Source: Pseudomonadota bacterium
Lineage (GTDB): Bacteria; Tectomicrobia; Entotheonellia; Entotheonellales; Entotheonellaceae
Assembly (NCBI GenBank): GCA_005777235.1
Contig: SXND01000092.1
Coordinates: 1-39,475, forward strand
DNA length: 39,475 nucleotides
Direction: 5' to 3'
Part shown: piece after piece, positions 25,587 through 35,013 of the stretch
Layout: each line of letters starts with the position of its first letter
Position numbering within the stretch: position 1 is the stretch's first letter
Translations under genes and position numbers: made by a program
Notes under the pieces: model-generated
Told to the model about the DNA's origin: nothing
The model's input: only the letters and a program-made list of their open reading frames with translations
Database searches by the model: none

Positions 25587-26726
25587 GTGGCTCGCTCGAG
25601 GCGTCCCCGCAAACGCGTGGTGATCAAAGTTGGTAGCGCCTTGCTACGCGATTCCCAGGGCGGCCTACGTGAGCCGGTGATTGCGCACATCGTGCAGCAG
25701 CTCTTTACGCTGCGTCAGCAGGGCTATGAAGTCTTGCTGGTCTCTTCTGGGGCCGTCGCCCTTGGGCTGCGGGTGCTCGGGGCGCAGCATCTGCCCCGCA
25801 CTATCGTGTTACAACAAGCCGCGGCGGCGATTGGCCAAAGCCATCTTATCTGGGCCTATGAACGGTTGTTTGGCGCCTTTCAACAAAAAGTGGCACAGAT
25901 TCTGCTCACCCACGACGACTTACGCTCCCGCACCCGCTATCTCAATGCCCGCAACACGTTACACATGCTGTTGCACTACGGCGTCATCCCGATCATCAAC
26001 GAAAATGATACCGTGTCGTTTGCCGAGATTCGCTTTGGCGATAATGACACACTGTCGGCCATGGTGAGCAACTTAGTCGAGGCCGATGTGCTGGTGATCC
26101 TCACGCACATGGAAGGGCTGTACACGGCGGACCCGCGTGTGCACCCGGAAGCGACGTTGATTGCTGAGGTGGAGCACCTGGATGCGCGCGTCGAAGCCAT
26201 GGCGAGTAGCGCCACGCATAGTACAGGTCGTGGCGGCATGGCCAGTAAAATCCAGGCGGCCAAGCAGGTGGGCCTCCATGGCATCCACACCTACATCGTC
26301 AATGGCGTGCACCCAGATGCCATCTTGCGCGTGCTGGCTGGCGAAGCCTTGGGCACCCACATCCATCCCGCCGCCCGCGCCCGCTTGTCCAGCCGTAAGC
26401 GCTGGATTGGCTATGCGCTCAAGTCGCGCGGCACGATTGTCGTCAACGATGGCGCACGGGCGGCCCTCACGACGCATGGCAAAAGCCTCCTGCCAGCTGG
26501 TATAGTTACAGTATCAGGCGATTTTCGTTTTGGTGATCCCGTGGAGTGTGTCGATATGGCCGCCCAGAGTTTTGCCCAGGGGCTGGTGAATTACAGTGTC
26601 GCCGAACTGCAGGCAATTAGCGGACAGCGCACCTCGCGCATCGAGACCATCCTGGGGTACAAAGGAGCGGATGAGGTCATTCATCGTGATAACCTGGTCA
26701 TCTTCGCCGGGACAGACCAGCCCTGA
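25587..26726 (+). CDS. proB: Glutamate 5-kinase with PUA domain
   Basis: ATP-dependent phosphorylation of glutamate, the first step of proline synthesis. The 379-residue protein has the amino-acid-kinase domain (VVIKVGSALLRDSQGG, VSSGAVALGLRVLG, PIINENDTVSFAEIRFGDND, STGRGGMASKIQAAK) followed by a C-terminal PUA domain (GTIVVNDGARAAL to VDMAAQSFAQGLVNYS). GTG 25587 is chosen because GAGGAGGGG lies just before it; an upstream GTG at 25572 overlaps the obgE stop. The usual neighbours proA and nadD are not present between it and rsfS. Confidence 0.95.
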   Translation: MARSRRPRKRVVIKVGSALLRDSQGGLREPVIAHIVQQLFTLRQQGYEVLLVSSGAVALGLRVLGAQHLPRTIVLQQAAAAIGQSHLIWAYERLFGAFQQKVAQILLTHDDLRSRTRYLNARNTLHMLLHYGVIPIINENDTVSFAEIRFGDNDTLSAMVSNLVEADVLVILTHMEGLYTADPRVHPEATLIAEVEHLDARVEAMASSATHSTGRGGMASKIQAAKQVGLHGIHTYIVNGVHPDAILRVLAGEALGTHIHPAARARLSSRKRWIGYALKSRGTIVVNDGARAALTTHGKSLLPAGIVTVSGDFRFGDPVECVDMAAQSFAQGLVNYSVAELQAISGQRTSRIETILGYKGADEVIHRDNLVIFAGTDQP

Positions 26727-26741
26727 TCTGAAGGAGCTTGT

Positions 26742-27149
26742 ATGGCTTTAACACTCGCGGAAAAAACGCAACTCTGTGCCGCCGTCGCGGACAGCAGGAA
26801 AGCCGAAGACATTGTCGTCCTGGATGTGCAACCCATCTCCTCGGTGGCCGATCATTTTATGATCTGCAACGGGGCGTCTGATCGCCAGGTGCGGGCCATC
26901 GCGGAAGCGATTGTCGACGAACTGGCCCAGCATGGGGAAAAGCCACTCTCCGTCGAGGGCTATCATCAAGGCACCTGGGTGTTGATGGATTGTGCCGATC
27001 TCGTCATCCATATTTTTGATCACGAGACCCGTCACTTCTACGACTTGGAACGCTTGTGGCACCGGGCGACCCGTGTCGAAGTGCCCGGTGTCGCCATGGC
27101 CATGACTGCCGCGCCGACCTCAGAGCTGTGGCTTGTCGAAAAGTGCTAG
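26742..27149 (+). CDS. rsfS: Ribosomal silencing factor RsfS (YbeB/Iojap)
   Basis: This is a 135-residue protein with the RsfS fold: [60 protein letters not shown] and [15 protein letters not shown]. It binds L14 and blocks subunit joining under starvation. AAGGAG precedes the ATG. The stop at 27149 lies 30 bases inside the convergent purF 3' end, so the two mRNAs overlap. Confidence 0.96.
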   Translation: MALTLAEKTQLCAAVADSRKAEDIVVLDVQPISSVADHFMICNGASDRQVRAIAEAIVDELAQHGEKPLSVEGYHQGTWVLMDCADLVIHIFDHETRHFYDLERLWHRATRVEVPGVAMAMTAAPTSELWLVEKC

Positions 27150-28532
27150 TTGGACAAGCCGTTCCTGCCAATGCTCCTGCACTGGGTACTGCCCCGTAAA
27201 ACAGGCACTACAGTAGGAACGCTCCTGGGCATGGGCCACACGCATCAGCCCCTCGTGGCTCAGGTAGGCCAGGCTATCGGCCTGGAGGTACTCCCGAATC
27301 TCCTCGACGCTGCTGTGGGCGGCAATCAGTTCCGCCCGCGTCGGTGTATCAATGCCGTACAGGCAGGGATGCGTGGTCGGTGGGGAGCTGATGCGCATAT
27401 GGACTTCTTTGGCGCCCGCCTGCCGCACCATATGCACCAGTTTTTGGCTGGTCGTGCCCCGCACAATAGAATCATCCACAATGATCACCCGTTTCCCGGC
27501 CAGAAAACCCCGGATCGCGTTGAGTTTAATTTTTACGCCAAAATGGCGGATCGATTGCTGCGGCTCGATGAACGTGCGGCCCACGTAGTGATTGCGGATC
27601 AGCCCGGTGTCAAAGGCGATGCCCGCTTCCTCCGCATAGCCTAACGCCGCCGGGATACCGGAATCCGGCACCGGGATGACCACATCGGCCTCCACGGGCG
27701 CCTCTCGGGCCAGTTGGCGACCAAAAGCCTTGCGGATCATATGCACGTTCTGGCCAAAAATTTCGCTATCCGGGCGCCCGAAATAAATCAGCTCAAAAAT
27801 ACACTGGCTGGAGGCCGCCGGCGCAAAGGGAAAATACGACTGCACCCCCGCTGCCGAGATATGGAGGACTTCCCCCGGTGCGACATCGCGCAGATAGGTG
27901 GCCTCAATTAAATCCAGCGCACAGGTCTCCGACGCCACCACATAGCCATTGTCCAGCTGCCCGAGGCACAGGGGACGGAAGCCATGCGGATCACGCGCCG
28001 CAATAATCTCGGTGTGCGTCATCATGACCAGCGAATAGGCGCCCTGCACGTGCCGCAGCGCCTCGACGATGCCATCGAGCACCTGCGGTGCGCGTGACTG
28101 CGCGACCAGATGTAAGATGACTTCGGTGTCTGTGGTGGAGCGAAAGATCGAACCACGCTCTTCAAGCGCAGCGCGTATACGCTGGGCATTGACGAGATTG
28201 CCGTTGTGCGCGATGGCCAGCGCGCCGCGGGCGTAATCCACCAGCAGCGGCTGGGCATTCCGCAGCACCGACGAGCCAGTGGTGGAGTAGCGATTGTGCC
28301 CAATCGCCAGGTATCCAGGCAAATGCCCCAGGCGCTCTTCCGTAAAAAAGTCATTGACGCGCCCCATGCCGATTTCCGCATGGATCGCATGCCCTTGTGA
28401 GGCCACGATCCCGGTACTTTCCTGGCCGCGGTGTTGCAGAGCATAGAGACATAGATACGTCAATTTCGCGGCTTCGGGATGTCCATAGATGCCGACCACC
28501 GCACATTCATCGTGAAACTTATCCTCGTGCAT
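27120..28532 (-). CDS. purF: Amidophosphoribosyltransferase
   Basis: First committed step of purine synthesis: PRPP plus glutamine to phosphoribosylamine. The 470-residue protein begins [18 protein letters not shown]; the Cys in DECAVVG becomes the N-terminal nucleophile after propeptide removal. The glutaminase motifs [23 protein letters not shown] and IAHNGNLVN are followed by the PRPP loop [14 protein letters not shown] and the YGIDTPTR segment. The ATG at 28532 gives a short propeptide and has GAGGG 8 bases upstream. Its 5' end overlaps the radC stop by 14 bases; its 3' end overlaps rsfS by 30. Confidence 0.97.
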   Translation of the reverse strand: MHEDKFHDECAVVGIYGHPEAAKLTYLCLYALQHRGQESTGIVASQGHAIHAEIGMGRVNDFFTEERLGHLPGYLAIGHNRYSTTGSSVLRNAQPLLVDYARGALAIAHNGNLVNAQRIRAALEERGSIFRSTTDTEVILHLVAQSRAPQVLDGIVEALRHVQGAYSLVMMTHTEIIAARDPHGFRPLCLGQLDNGYVVASETCALDLIEATYLRDVAPGEVLHISAAGVQSYFPFAPAASSQCIFELIYFGRPDSEIFGQNVHMIRKAFGRQLAREAPVEADVVIPVPDSGIPAALGYAEEAGIAFDTGLIRNHYVGRTFIEPQQSIRHFGVKIKLNAIRGFLAGKRVIIVDDSIVRGTTSQKLVHMVRQAGAKEVHMRISSPPTTHPCLYGIDTPTRAELIAAHSSVEEIREYLQADSLAYLSHEGLMRVAHAQERSYCSACFTGQYPVQEHWQERLVQLALFDKPQL

Positions 28533-29235
28533 CGAGCAAGCCCTCATCGGCAAAACTCATGTAGGTGTCGCGTCCCACAATAATATGATCCAGCACCTGG
28601 ATACCCAGTAAGCGTCCCGCGTCGCCCAGTCGGGTAGTTAAGGTGCGGTCCTCACGGCTCGGCTGCGGGTCACCACTCGGGTGATTGTGCACGCAAATAA
28701 TGGACGCCGCCGAGTCGCGAATGGCAAAGTGAAACACCTCGCGTGGATGCACAATGCTGGCCGTCAGGGAGCCCTGCGACACCATGACATCTTTGATGAT
28801 TTTGTTTTTCTGATCGAGGAGCACCACTTGGAATTGCTCCCGTTTCAGACCCGCGAGGAGTGGCATGTAATACTGCGCCACATCACGACTGGAGCGAAAC
28901 TGCGCCAGTCCTCCCCCTTGACGGGCTAAACGCCGCCGTCCAAGTTCAAAGCCTGCTTTCACTTCGCAAGCCTTGGCGGGTCCGATACCCTGCACCTGGA
29001 CCAGTTCGCTAATACTCGCGTTGCTCAAGGTCTCGAGGTCTTCCTGAAACGTGGTCAGCAGGCGCCGGGCCAGATCGAGCGCTGTGGCACCGCTGGCATG
29101 GTCACCGGTGCGCAGGACAATAGCCAGCAACTGCGCATCGGAGAGGGAGTGCTCGCCGTGCTGCTGGAGACGCTCACGGGGGCGCTCATCTTCCGGCCAG
29201 TCTTTGATGCGGTGACTGTAGTGGGGTGCGTCCAT
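28519..29235 (-). CDS. radC: RadC family JAB/MPN-domain protein
   Basis: This is a 238-residue protein. The N-terminal UPF0758 helix-hairpin-helix region ([40 protein letters not shown]) leads to a JAB domain with the metal motif [18 protein letters not shown] and [19 protein letters not shown]. The molecular role is uncertain; a repair role was once claimed. The start at 29235 ([20 protein letters not shown]) fits homologues; a longer frame to 29403 lacks support. The 14-base overlap with purF suggests coupling. Confidence 0.93.
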   Translation of the reverse strand: MDAPHYSHRIKDWPEDERPRERLQQHGEHSLSDAQLLAIVLRTGDHASGATALDLARRLLTTFQEDLETLSNASISELVQVQGIGPAKACEVKAGFELGRRRLARQGGGLAQFRSSRDVAQYYMPLLAGLKREQFQVVLLDQKNKIIKDVMVSQGSLTASIVHPREVFHFAIRDSAASIICVHNHPSGDPQPSREDRTLTTRLGDAGRLLGIQVLDHIIVGRDTYMSFADEGLLDARG

Positions 29236-29427
29236 GGTTCTCACTGGAGTTTGACGTTCGCTGCGGGGGTGCTGTCTCCCCATCATTATACGCCTGGATA
29301 CCTGATGGTTCCAAATGTATGTGCAGCAAGTCAGTGCTGCCGGGCGGTGTGAGAGAGGACCGACACACGCAGAGTGCGCTGACGCCTCAGGTCCGGCATT
29401 CACCAGGAGGCGCCAGCGCGAGCGGCA

Positions 29428-30171
29428 CTACGCGAGATGTTTGCCGAACCAGTTAAACACTTGCTTCCAGCCCTCGACCGCGGCTTCCTGACGGTAGCTC
29501 GGACGGTCCACCGAGAAGAAGCCGTGCCCGGCATTGTCATAGGTGTGGAATTCGTAGGTCTTGCCAAAGCGTTTGAGCTCCGCTTCCGTGACCACCGTGT
29601 CCGCTGGCGATGGTCGCTTGTCCTCCACCCCGAAGAGTCCAAGCAAGGGGCAGGGCAGATCTTTCGTGTACTCAATCGGCGCCACGGGCTGACGTGGCGT
29701 CAGTTCTGACGCTGGCGTGACCACACCACCGCCGTAGCAATCCACCGCGGCGTCGATGCCCGACAGCGTACAGGCCGCTAAATAAACTTGGCGGCCACCA
29801 GAGCAATAGCCAATAATGCCGACCTTGCCGTTGAGATAGGGCAACCGGCGTAGATAGTTTACCGCCGCCTGCACATCCCCCATGGTGCGCGCATCGGGCA
29901 TGCCGCCCGCCACCCGCACGCTGGCGCTATTCTCATCGGACGAGCCTTTGCCTTCGCGGAAATGCAAATTCGGGGAAATCGCCGTATAGCCGTTGTGGGC
30001 AAACTTACGGGCGATTTCCTTCGTGGCTTCATCCCAGCCGGGCATATGATGGATGACGACGACACCCGGATACGGGCCGCCACCAGTCGGACGCGCCAGA
30101 TACGCATCGATCAGGTCGTTCTCGTGCCCGTGCAGGAGTACAGTTTCGGCGGACATGGCTTCATAGGGCAT
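29428..30171 (-). CDS. Dienelactone hydrolase family protein
   Basis: This 247-residue alpha/beta-hydrolase has the dienelactone hydrolase order: YPGVVVIHHMPGWDEATKEI, nucleophile Cys in GIIGYCSGGRQVYLAA, Asp in FGVEDKRPSP and His in YDNAGHGFFSVDRPSYR. The classic enzyme opens dienelactone in chlorocatechol degradation; many paralogues act on other esters. ATG 30171 is chosen because AAGGAGG lies 6 bases upstream; the open frame to 30375 has no such support. It is divergent from the VOC gene; a shared 200-base regulatory gap separates them. Confidence 0.92.
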   Translation of the reverse strand: MPYEAMSAETVLLHGHENDLIDAYLARPTGGGPYPGVVVIHHMPGWDEATKEIARKFAHNGYTAISPNLHFREGKGSSDENSASVRVAGGMPDARTMGDVQAAVNYLRRLPYLNGKVGIIGYCSGGRQVYLAACTLSGIDAAVDCYGGGVVTPASELTPRQPVAPIEYTKDLPCPLLGLFGVEDKRPSPADTVVTEAELKRFGKTYEFHTYDNAGHGFFSVDRPSYRQEAAVEGWKQVFNWFGKHLA

Positions 30172-30373
30172 GATGTGCCTCCTTCGCACTATAAGTTGAT
30201 GTTGCGTGTCTGCACAGTAGCACTGCACGCCGAACGTGTCAAAAGGTTTGGCTGAGAGTTGTCTGTCGGCCTCTTTGGGGCTACAGTGTCGCCAGGACAC
30301 CTGAGGTGGATACACCCCGTCACACGGGCGGAAGCGTGGTGGTGCGTAGCACACCACCGCAAAGGAGCGACCC

Positions 30374-30922
30374 ATGGCACACGTTACAGGGCTAGGACAC
30401 GTGGGGATTTACGTCCGCGATTTAGACCGCATGGTGGCCTTCTACCGGGACACCCTGGGGATGCAGATCACCAAACAGAACTTGCGCGCTGGCATTGTCT
30501 TCCTCAGTGCGGATCCCGCCGCCGTGGATCACGAGATTGCCTTGATGCGGGGGCGGCCAGAAAACGACAACGCACACCTGATCAACCAGATCTCGCTGCG
30601 TGTGGCCAGTCTGGCGGATTTGCGGACGTTTTACTACCGCCTGCAGGATGAAGGCTATCGTATCGACACCGTCTCGAATCACGGCAGTGCCATTGGCTGT
30701 TATTTCTTCGACCCGGAAGGCAACCGCACGGAAGTGTTTTGGGTGACGGGCTATGCCTGCTGGGTGCCGAACTCCGATCCCGTCGATCTGGCGCAGCCCG
30801 ATGAGGTCATCCAGGCAGAAGCCCGTCGTGTGTGGGAACGCATCGGCCATGTACCAGTGGGCGGGCGGATAGAGCACGAGGCAGCCACGCTGCGCCCCAG
30901 TGCCGAGCCTGTGCTCAGTTAA
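30374..30922 (+). CDS. VOC family protein (extradiol dioxygenase/glyoxalase-like)
   Basis: This is a 182-residue protein. The beta-alpha-beta-beta-beta repeats start LGHVGIYVRDLDRMVAFYRD, and the second half reads ISLRVASLADLRTFYYRLQD and GCYFFDPEGNRTEVFW. Likely metal ligands are His in LGHVGIYV and Glu in NRTEVFW. At the position where extradiol enzymes usually carry a second His, the segment reads NQISLRV, with Gln before the strand, so catalytic competence is uncertain. ATG with AAAGGAG 7 bases upstream. It may act with the neighbouring hydrolase in aromatic catabolism, but this is inference. Confidence 0.88.
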   Translation: MAHVTGLGHVGIYVRDLDRMVAFYRDTLGMQITKQNLRAGIVFLSADPAAVDHEIALMRGRPENDNAHLINQISLRVASLADLRTFYYRLQDEGYRIDTVSNHGSAIGCYFFDPEGNRTEVFWVTGYACWVPNSDPVDLAQPDEVIQAEARRVWERIGHVPVGGRIEHEAATLRPSAEPVLS

Positions 30923-31194
30923 GCGCTACGCCTGGAAACGCGGGCAAGAGACGCAAACGCACAGTGATACACGAGCGCCCTCATATCCTGGCCTTCCGCG
31001 TCTGTCATGAGGGCCTGTCTGCAACCGCAGCCCTCCAACGAGGTGCGTGCTCGTCGTCTCTTGCTGGGCGCGACGGCGAGCACGTGGACCTTTTGTTACC
31101 ACATGACATGGGCACAGCAGCCCTGCGCTTCCTTCCCATCCAAGCCATGATGCCAAGGCCTACAGAGGGCTACACGCCATGACGGGTGGTTAGA

Positions 31195-31752
31195 TTAACG
31201 CTCCATGCCGGACGCGCCAGCCGGCACGTCGTAGAAGGCGAGCGTCATCGCGACGCTGCTGTAAAAGCCCATCAGGGTGATCACGTCGGTGATGCCGACA
31301 TGGCCGAGGACCGCGACCGCCCGGTCGTAGAGTCCCTGCGCCACCCAGCGCGCCTGCGCGAGGCACGTCGCCATCTCGTAGACGACCTGCTCGCGGGGGT
31401 CGGCAAAGGTGGTTGGCAGACCCGAGATGATCGCCTCGACCGTGTCGGGCGGCAGCCCGGCCGCCTTGCCGGCCCGTTCGTGTGCACTGGTCGGGTAGGC
31501 GGAATGAAACTTGCTGGTGATGACACAGACGGCAATCTCACGCTCACGCTCGCTGAGCGAGTAGCCGGTGCGGAAATACGACCCGAGTGGCCCCATCACC
31601 TTCGCGAGCTTGGGGTTGTGCACATAAATCTTGTTCGGACCGGGCAAGCGGCCGCGCGTCTCGATCAGTGAGCGATAGCCTTCCTGCTGCTCTGGCGTCA
31701 TCTGCTCATAGGGAATCTCGGCATAGCGTCCGAACGTGGGTGTCTCGGCCAT
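31195..31752 (-). CDS. Carboxymuconolactone decarboxylase/AhpD-like family protein
   Basis: This 185-residue protein resembles the CMD family: FGRYAEIPYEQMTPEQQEGY, GPNKIYVHNPKLAKVMGPLG, LSEREREIAVCVITSKFHSA and AHERAGKAAGLPPDTVEAI. CMD relatives either decarboxylate 4-carboxymuconolactone or carry a CxxC peroxidase site (AhpD). Here the CxxC is absent (YPTSAHERAG), so a peroxidase role is unlikely. ATG 31752 follows AGGAG by 7 bases. Confidence 0.9.
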   Translation of the reverse strand: MAETPTFGRYAEIPYEQMTPEQQEGYRSLIETRGRLPGPNKIYVHNPKLAKVMGPLGSYFRTGYSLSEREREIAVCVITSKFHSAYPTSAHERAGKAAGLPPDTVEAIISGLPTTFADPREQVVYEMATCLAQARWVAQGLYDRAVAVLGHVGITDVITLMGFYSSVAMTLAFYDVPAGASGMER

Positions 31753-32108
31753 GGGTGGTCTCCTGGGCTGAAGCTCTTGGGTGGGGCGTGCCTCCCGGGT
31801 CGCACGTCGGTGCGTGACCGCAGGATGGTTGAAGCTGACGTTTCCCCGCCACAGTATAGGCAATGCGGTGTGACCGAGCAAGGCTGGTCACGCCGCATTC
31901 CTGGTGAAGAATGAAGGAACACATGTGAGCTTCTGCTGCGGCCCCTGCCCATGTCACCTCCAGTCCCGCCCTGATGTCCTCCCGCATGTGTGCGCATGCA
32001 CACTCGGCAGAGAAGGGTGGAAGCAGCAGTGGCGCACACCGCAGGAGAGAGCACCTCGTGCTGCGCGGGCGAGACCACGACACAGCAGCCTCGCCCTCGC
32101 ACTGCAGC
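31753..32108. other. Intergenic region, no gene recognised
   Basis: It lies between two minus-strand genes. It contains a small hairpin GTGTGC-GCAT-GCACAC near 31986-32001 and G+C-rich sequence with no convincing coding signal. It may hold the CMD-like gene's promoter and a terminator for the molybdenum hydroxylase gene. Confidence 0.4.
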
Positions 32109-34355
32109 TTACGCAGCATCCGCCTGTTCCTGCATGGCACGATACACTTTTTCGGACGTCACCGGCAGATGCGCAATACTCAAGCCCGTGGCATCCAGCA
32201 CGGCGTTGACAATCGCCGGCGCCACGGCACTCACCGGTTGCTCGCCAATCGCCTTGCCGCCGTAGGGGGTCGGGCCACCGCTCTCGCTGGCGATGAGCAC
32301 CGTGCGCAGCTCAGGGATATCGGGCATGGTGGGGATTTTATACTCCCCGAACGACAGCGTGGAGACGCGGCCCTCGTCGTACTGCAACTCCTCCATCATA
32401 GCATAGCCGATGCCCTGCATGACGGCGCCCTCAATCTGTCCCTGGTGCGAGATGGGATTGAGAATGGTGCCGATGTCATGCGCCGTGGTAAAGGTGGTCA
32501 GTGACACCTCCCCGGTCTCGTCTTCGACCTCGACTTCGGCTATCTGGGCACAGAACACGGTCAGATCCTCATCGCGGTCCGCGGTGAACGTGAACTCGGC
32601 CTCGACGGGCACACCGGCCTGCGCCACCAGATCGGCCAGACGCACGGGCAGTTGGCCGGGCACCAAGACCTGCTGCTCGTGAAACACAATGTCTGCCGCG
32701 GACCAACCGTAGCGGGCGGCGGCGAGGTCGCGCAGTTGCCGGCACACTGCCTGCACAGCGCCGTAGGTGGCCTGACCGCCGATGTGGGTGACGCGACTGC
32801 CGCCGGCGCCGGTGTCAAAGACGGTATCGTTGGTGCTCCAGGTGTCCATACGAATAGTATTGTACGGCACGCCCAGTTCCTGCCCAACAATTTGCCGCAA
32901 CACGGTGTAAAACCCCGAACCCGTGTCCCGCAAGGCCGTGTTCAGCGTCACGGTGCCGTCTGGTGCTACCGCCACCTTGGATACCGAGGTTCCAGCGCCG
33001 ATATGGCGTTCGTAAATGGCCACACCGCGTCCGACTTTTTTGCCGGGGACATTGCGCTTCGGCTGATGGTAGCCAGAGGCCTGCGCCGCAGCTTCCAGGG
33101 TGCGTGTACCCATGACGTTGTGCCAGTGATGCCCGAGTGGCGACACATCGCCGTCGCGGATAATGTTGTGCAGGCGGAAATCATACGGGTCCATACCCAG
33201 GGCCCGCGCCACCAGGTCTAACTGTGCCTCGGAGGCGAACACCGACTGTGGATCGCCGGGGGCGCGCATGCTGCCACAGGGCACGTGGTTGGTGTACACC
33301 ATATACGAATCAATCTGCATGGCGCTCATTTTGTAGGGGCCGGCACAGTGCGAGCCGTAGCTCACACCACGCGCCGGTTTGAAGGCCGCGTAGGCACCGC
33401 TATCGAAGATCAGACGCGCCTGGCGCGCCGTGATGGTGCCATCGTTCTTGACGCCGGTCTTAAAGGTCATCACTGCCGGGTGACGTGGATTGCCCGCCAT
33501 TAGCTCTTCGACATAGGTCATGGCCATGCGAATGGGCCGCCCCGTGGTGCGGGCCAGCCAGTAGGCCACGTGGGTGTCCATGAACGACCCTTTGCCGCCA
33601 AAATCGCCGCCGATCACCGTGGGATACACGCAGACCATTGCTTCCGGTTGGTCAATGCCTTCGGCAACTTGCTGGCGCACCTGGAAGGGCTGCTTGCTGT
33701 TGATCCACACTTGCACCCGGCCCTGGGTGTCCAAGGCAACCACCGAGGCGTGCGGTTCAATGTAGGCCTGGTGTTGATGCGGGGTGCGAAAGGTGTGCTC
33801 AAAAATGTGGTCCGCGGCGGCAAACCCCGCCGCCAGGTCGCCGCGTTGCCAGGTCGCATGTGCCGTGATGTTGTGATGTTCCTGCGGTGTGTCCACCCGC
33901 CCGATATAGCTCATAAACTGCGGATGCAGCACCGGCGCGTCCGGACGCATGGCGTCCACTGGGTCGAGCACGGGCGTGAGTTCTGCGTATTCGACCTCGA
34001 TGCGTTGCAGAGCCTCTTCGGCAGCATCGACATCGTCCGCCGCCACTGCCGCGACTTTCTGCCCCACGAAACGCACCACATCGCGGGCCAAAATGGGCAT
34101 ATCCCGTAAAAAGCGGCCCACCAGCATGTCGGGGAGGTCGGCGCCGGTCAGCACGGCATGCACGCCAGGCACTCGGCGCGCCGCAGAGGCGTCGACGGAC
34201 AGGATGCGGGCAAAGGCATAGGGACTGCGCAGACATTTGCCGACGAGGGTGCCTGGTAAGTGCATATCGGCAGGATAGACGGCGCTACCCGTGACTTTCT
34301 CCGGGCCTTCAGCGCGGCCAACCGGCTGGCCAATGGTGGCATAGGGCGTGACCAT
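32109..34355 (-). CDS. Xanthine dehydrogenase family molybdopterin-binding subunit
   Basis: This is a 748-residue large subunit of a molybdenum hydroxylase. The N-terminal hammerhead domain (EGPEKVTGSAVYPADMHLPG, VRFVGQKVAAVAADD) precedes the molybdopterin domains: GGDFGGKGSFMDTHVAYWLA, PCGSMRAPGDPQSVFASEAQ and a C-terminal GGKAIGEQPVSAVAPAIVNA, whose Glu is the usual catalytic base at Mo. It hydroxylates an N-heterocycle, aldehyde or aromatic substrate; which one is unknown. ATG 34355 with GGAGGAG upstream. The partner [2Fe-2S] and FAD subunits are not next to it, so either they lie elsewhere or this is an orphan. Confidence 0.92.
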   Translation of the reverse strand: MVTPYATIGQPVGRAEGPEKVTGSAVYPADMHLPGTLVGKCLRSPYAFARILSVDASAARRVPGVHAVLTGADLPDMLVGRFLRDMPILARDVVRFVGQKVAAVAADDVDAAEEALQRIEVEYAELTPVLDPVDAMRPDAPVLHPQFMSYIGRVDTPQEHHNITAHATWQRGDLAAGFAAADHIFEHTFRTPHQHQAYIEPHASVVALDTQGRVQVWINSKQPFQVRQQVAEGIDQPEAMVCVYPTVIGGDFGGKGSFMDTHVAYWLARTTGRPIRMAMTYVEELMAGNPRHPAVMTFKTGVKNDGTITARQARLIFDSGAYAAFKPARGVSYGSHCAGPYKMSAMQIDSYMVYTNHVPCGSMRAPGDPQSVFASEAQLDLVARALGMDPYDFRLHNIIRDGDVSPLGHHWHNVMGTRTLEAAAQASGYHQPKRNVPGKKVGRGVAIYERHIGAGTSVSKVAVAPDGTVTLNTALRDTGSGFYTVLRQIVGQELGVPYNTIRMDTWSTNDTVFDTGAGGSRVTHIGGQATYGAVQAVCRQLRDLAAARYGWSAADIVFHEQQVLVPGQLPVRLADLVAQAGVPVEAEFTFTADRDEDLTVFCAQIAEVEVEDETGEVSLTTFTTAHDIGTILNPISHQGQIEGAVMQGIGYAMMEELQYDEGRVSTLSFGEYKIPTMPDIPELRTVLIASESGGPTPYGGKAIGEQPVSAVAPAIVNAVLDATGLSIAHLPVTSEKVYRAMQEQADAA

Positions 34356-34559
34356 AAGTGGTTCTCCTCCACAAGACAAGGGCTGCGTGACAGAGACGGC
34401 GGACTTGGCTAGCCTGTAACTAACGCAAAACGCTATAGGTGTCAACTGCGACGGCCCCGGCGTTGCGCAAGAGATGGCCGTAGGAAGGCGCTCAGCCGTG
34501 TTCAATCCGGTACGGATGACGCGGGGCCAGCAGGCAGATTGTATTGCGGCGCCAGTTCT

Positions 34560-34904
34560 CGACGACATGCACAATAGCACCGCGAAGGTGCCAGGGAAGG
34601 CGGAAGCCGTGCCGTTGCCACTCAAAAAGGCCGCGACCTAGACTTGAGAGCTATCGGGCGTGACGGCGAGGACGCACGGCGTATCCGCGAAGCAGGAGAG
34701 GATGGTGCGCGGCTCGCCACCCAAGGTCGTACAAGTCATCCCCACCAGCGGCCCGGTGGCCACCCTATGAAGGTAGATCTTAATGTTCTCATAAGAGGCG
34801 TGCAACGGATCGTGGTATCGAGGGACGTGAGGGAGGCATAGGTTTCGTCCCGCAACTGCATGTGGTGCGCACACGAGGACACACGTATATTCAGGCTCTC
34901 TCAT
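34560..34904 (-). pseudogene. Beta-propeller (YncE-like) protein remnant
   Basis: The minus-strand frame reads TLGGEPRTILSCFADTP and VLAVTPDSSQV, meets a TAG at 34638, and continues in the same frame as VAAFLSGNGTASAFPG. Together this looks like one blade of a YVTN/YncE-type propeller (typical form: ALAVSPDGSxVYxAxFxSGN), with the expected Tyr codon changed to TAG. Neither a proper start nor the rest of the propeller is present. The boundaries are approximate. Confidence 0.5.
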
Positions 34905-35013
34905 GAGTAACTACACGTTCTCTGTCAGTGACCTGACGGTGTCCATTGGCCATCTGTTCGGTGTCTACAAAACTGCGCCCGTCCATGTTAATGATTTTCC
35001 GGTTGACTACAAT

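Noticed and set aside
31986-32001. GTGTGC-GCAT-GCACAC as an operator or terminator
   Set aside because: Short stem without T-tract and not placed near a promoter; left only as part of the gap description.
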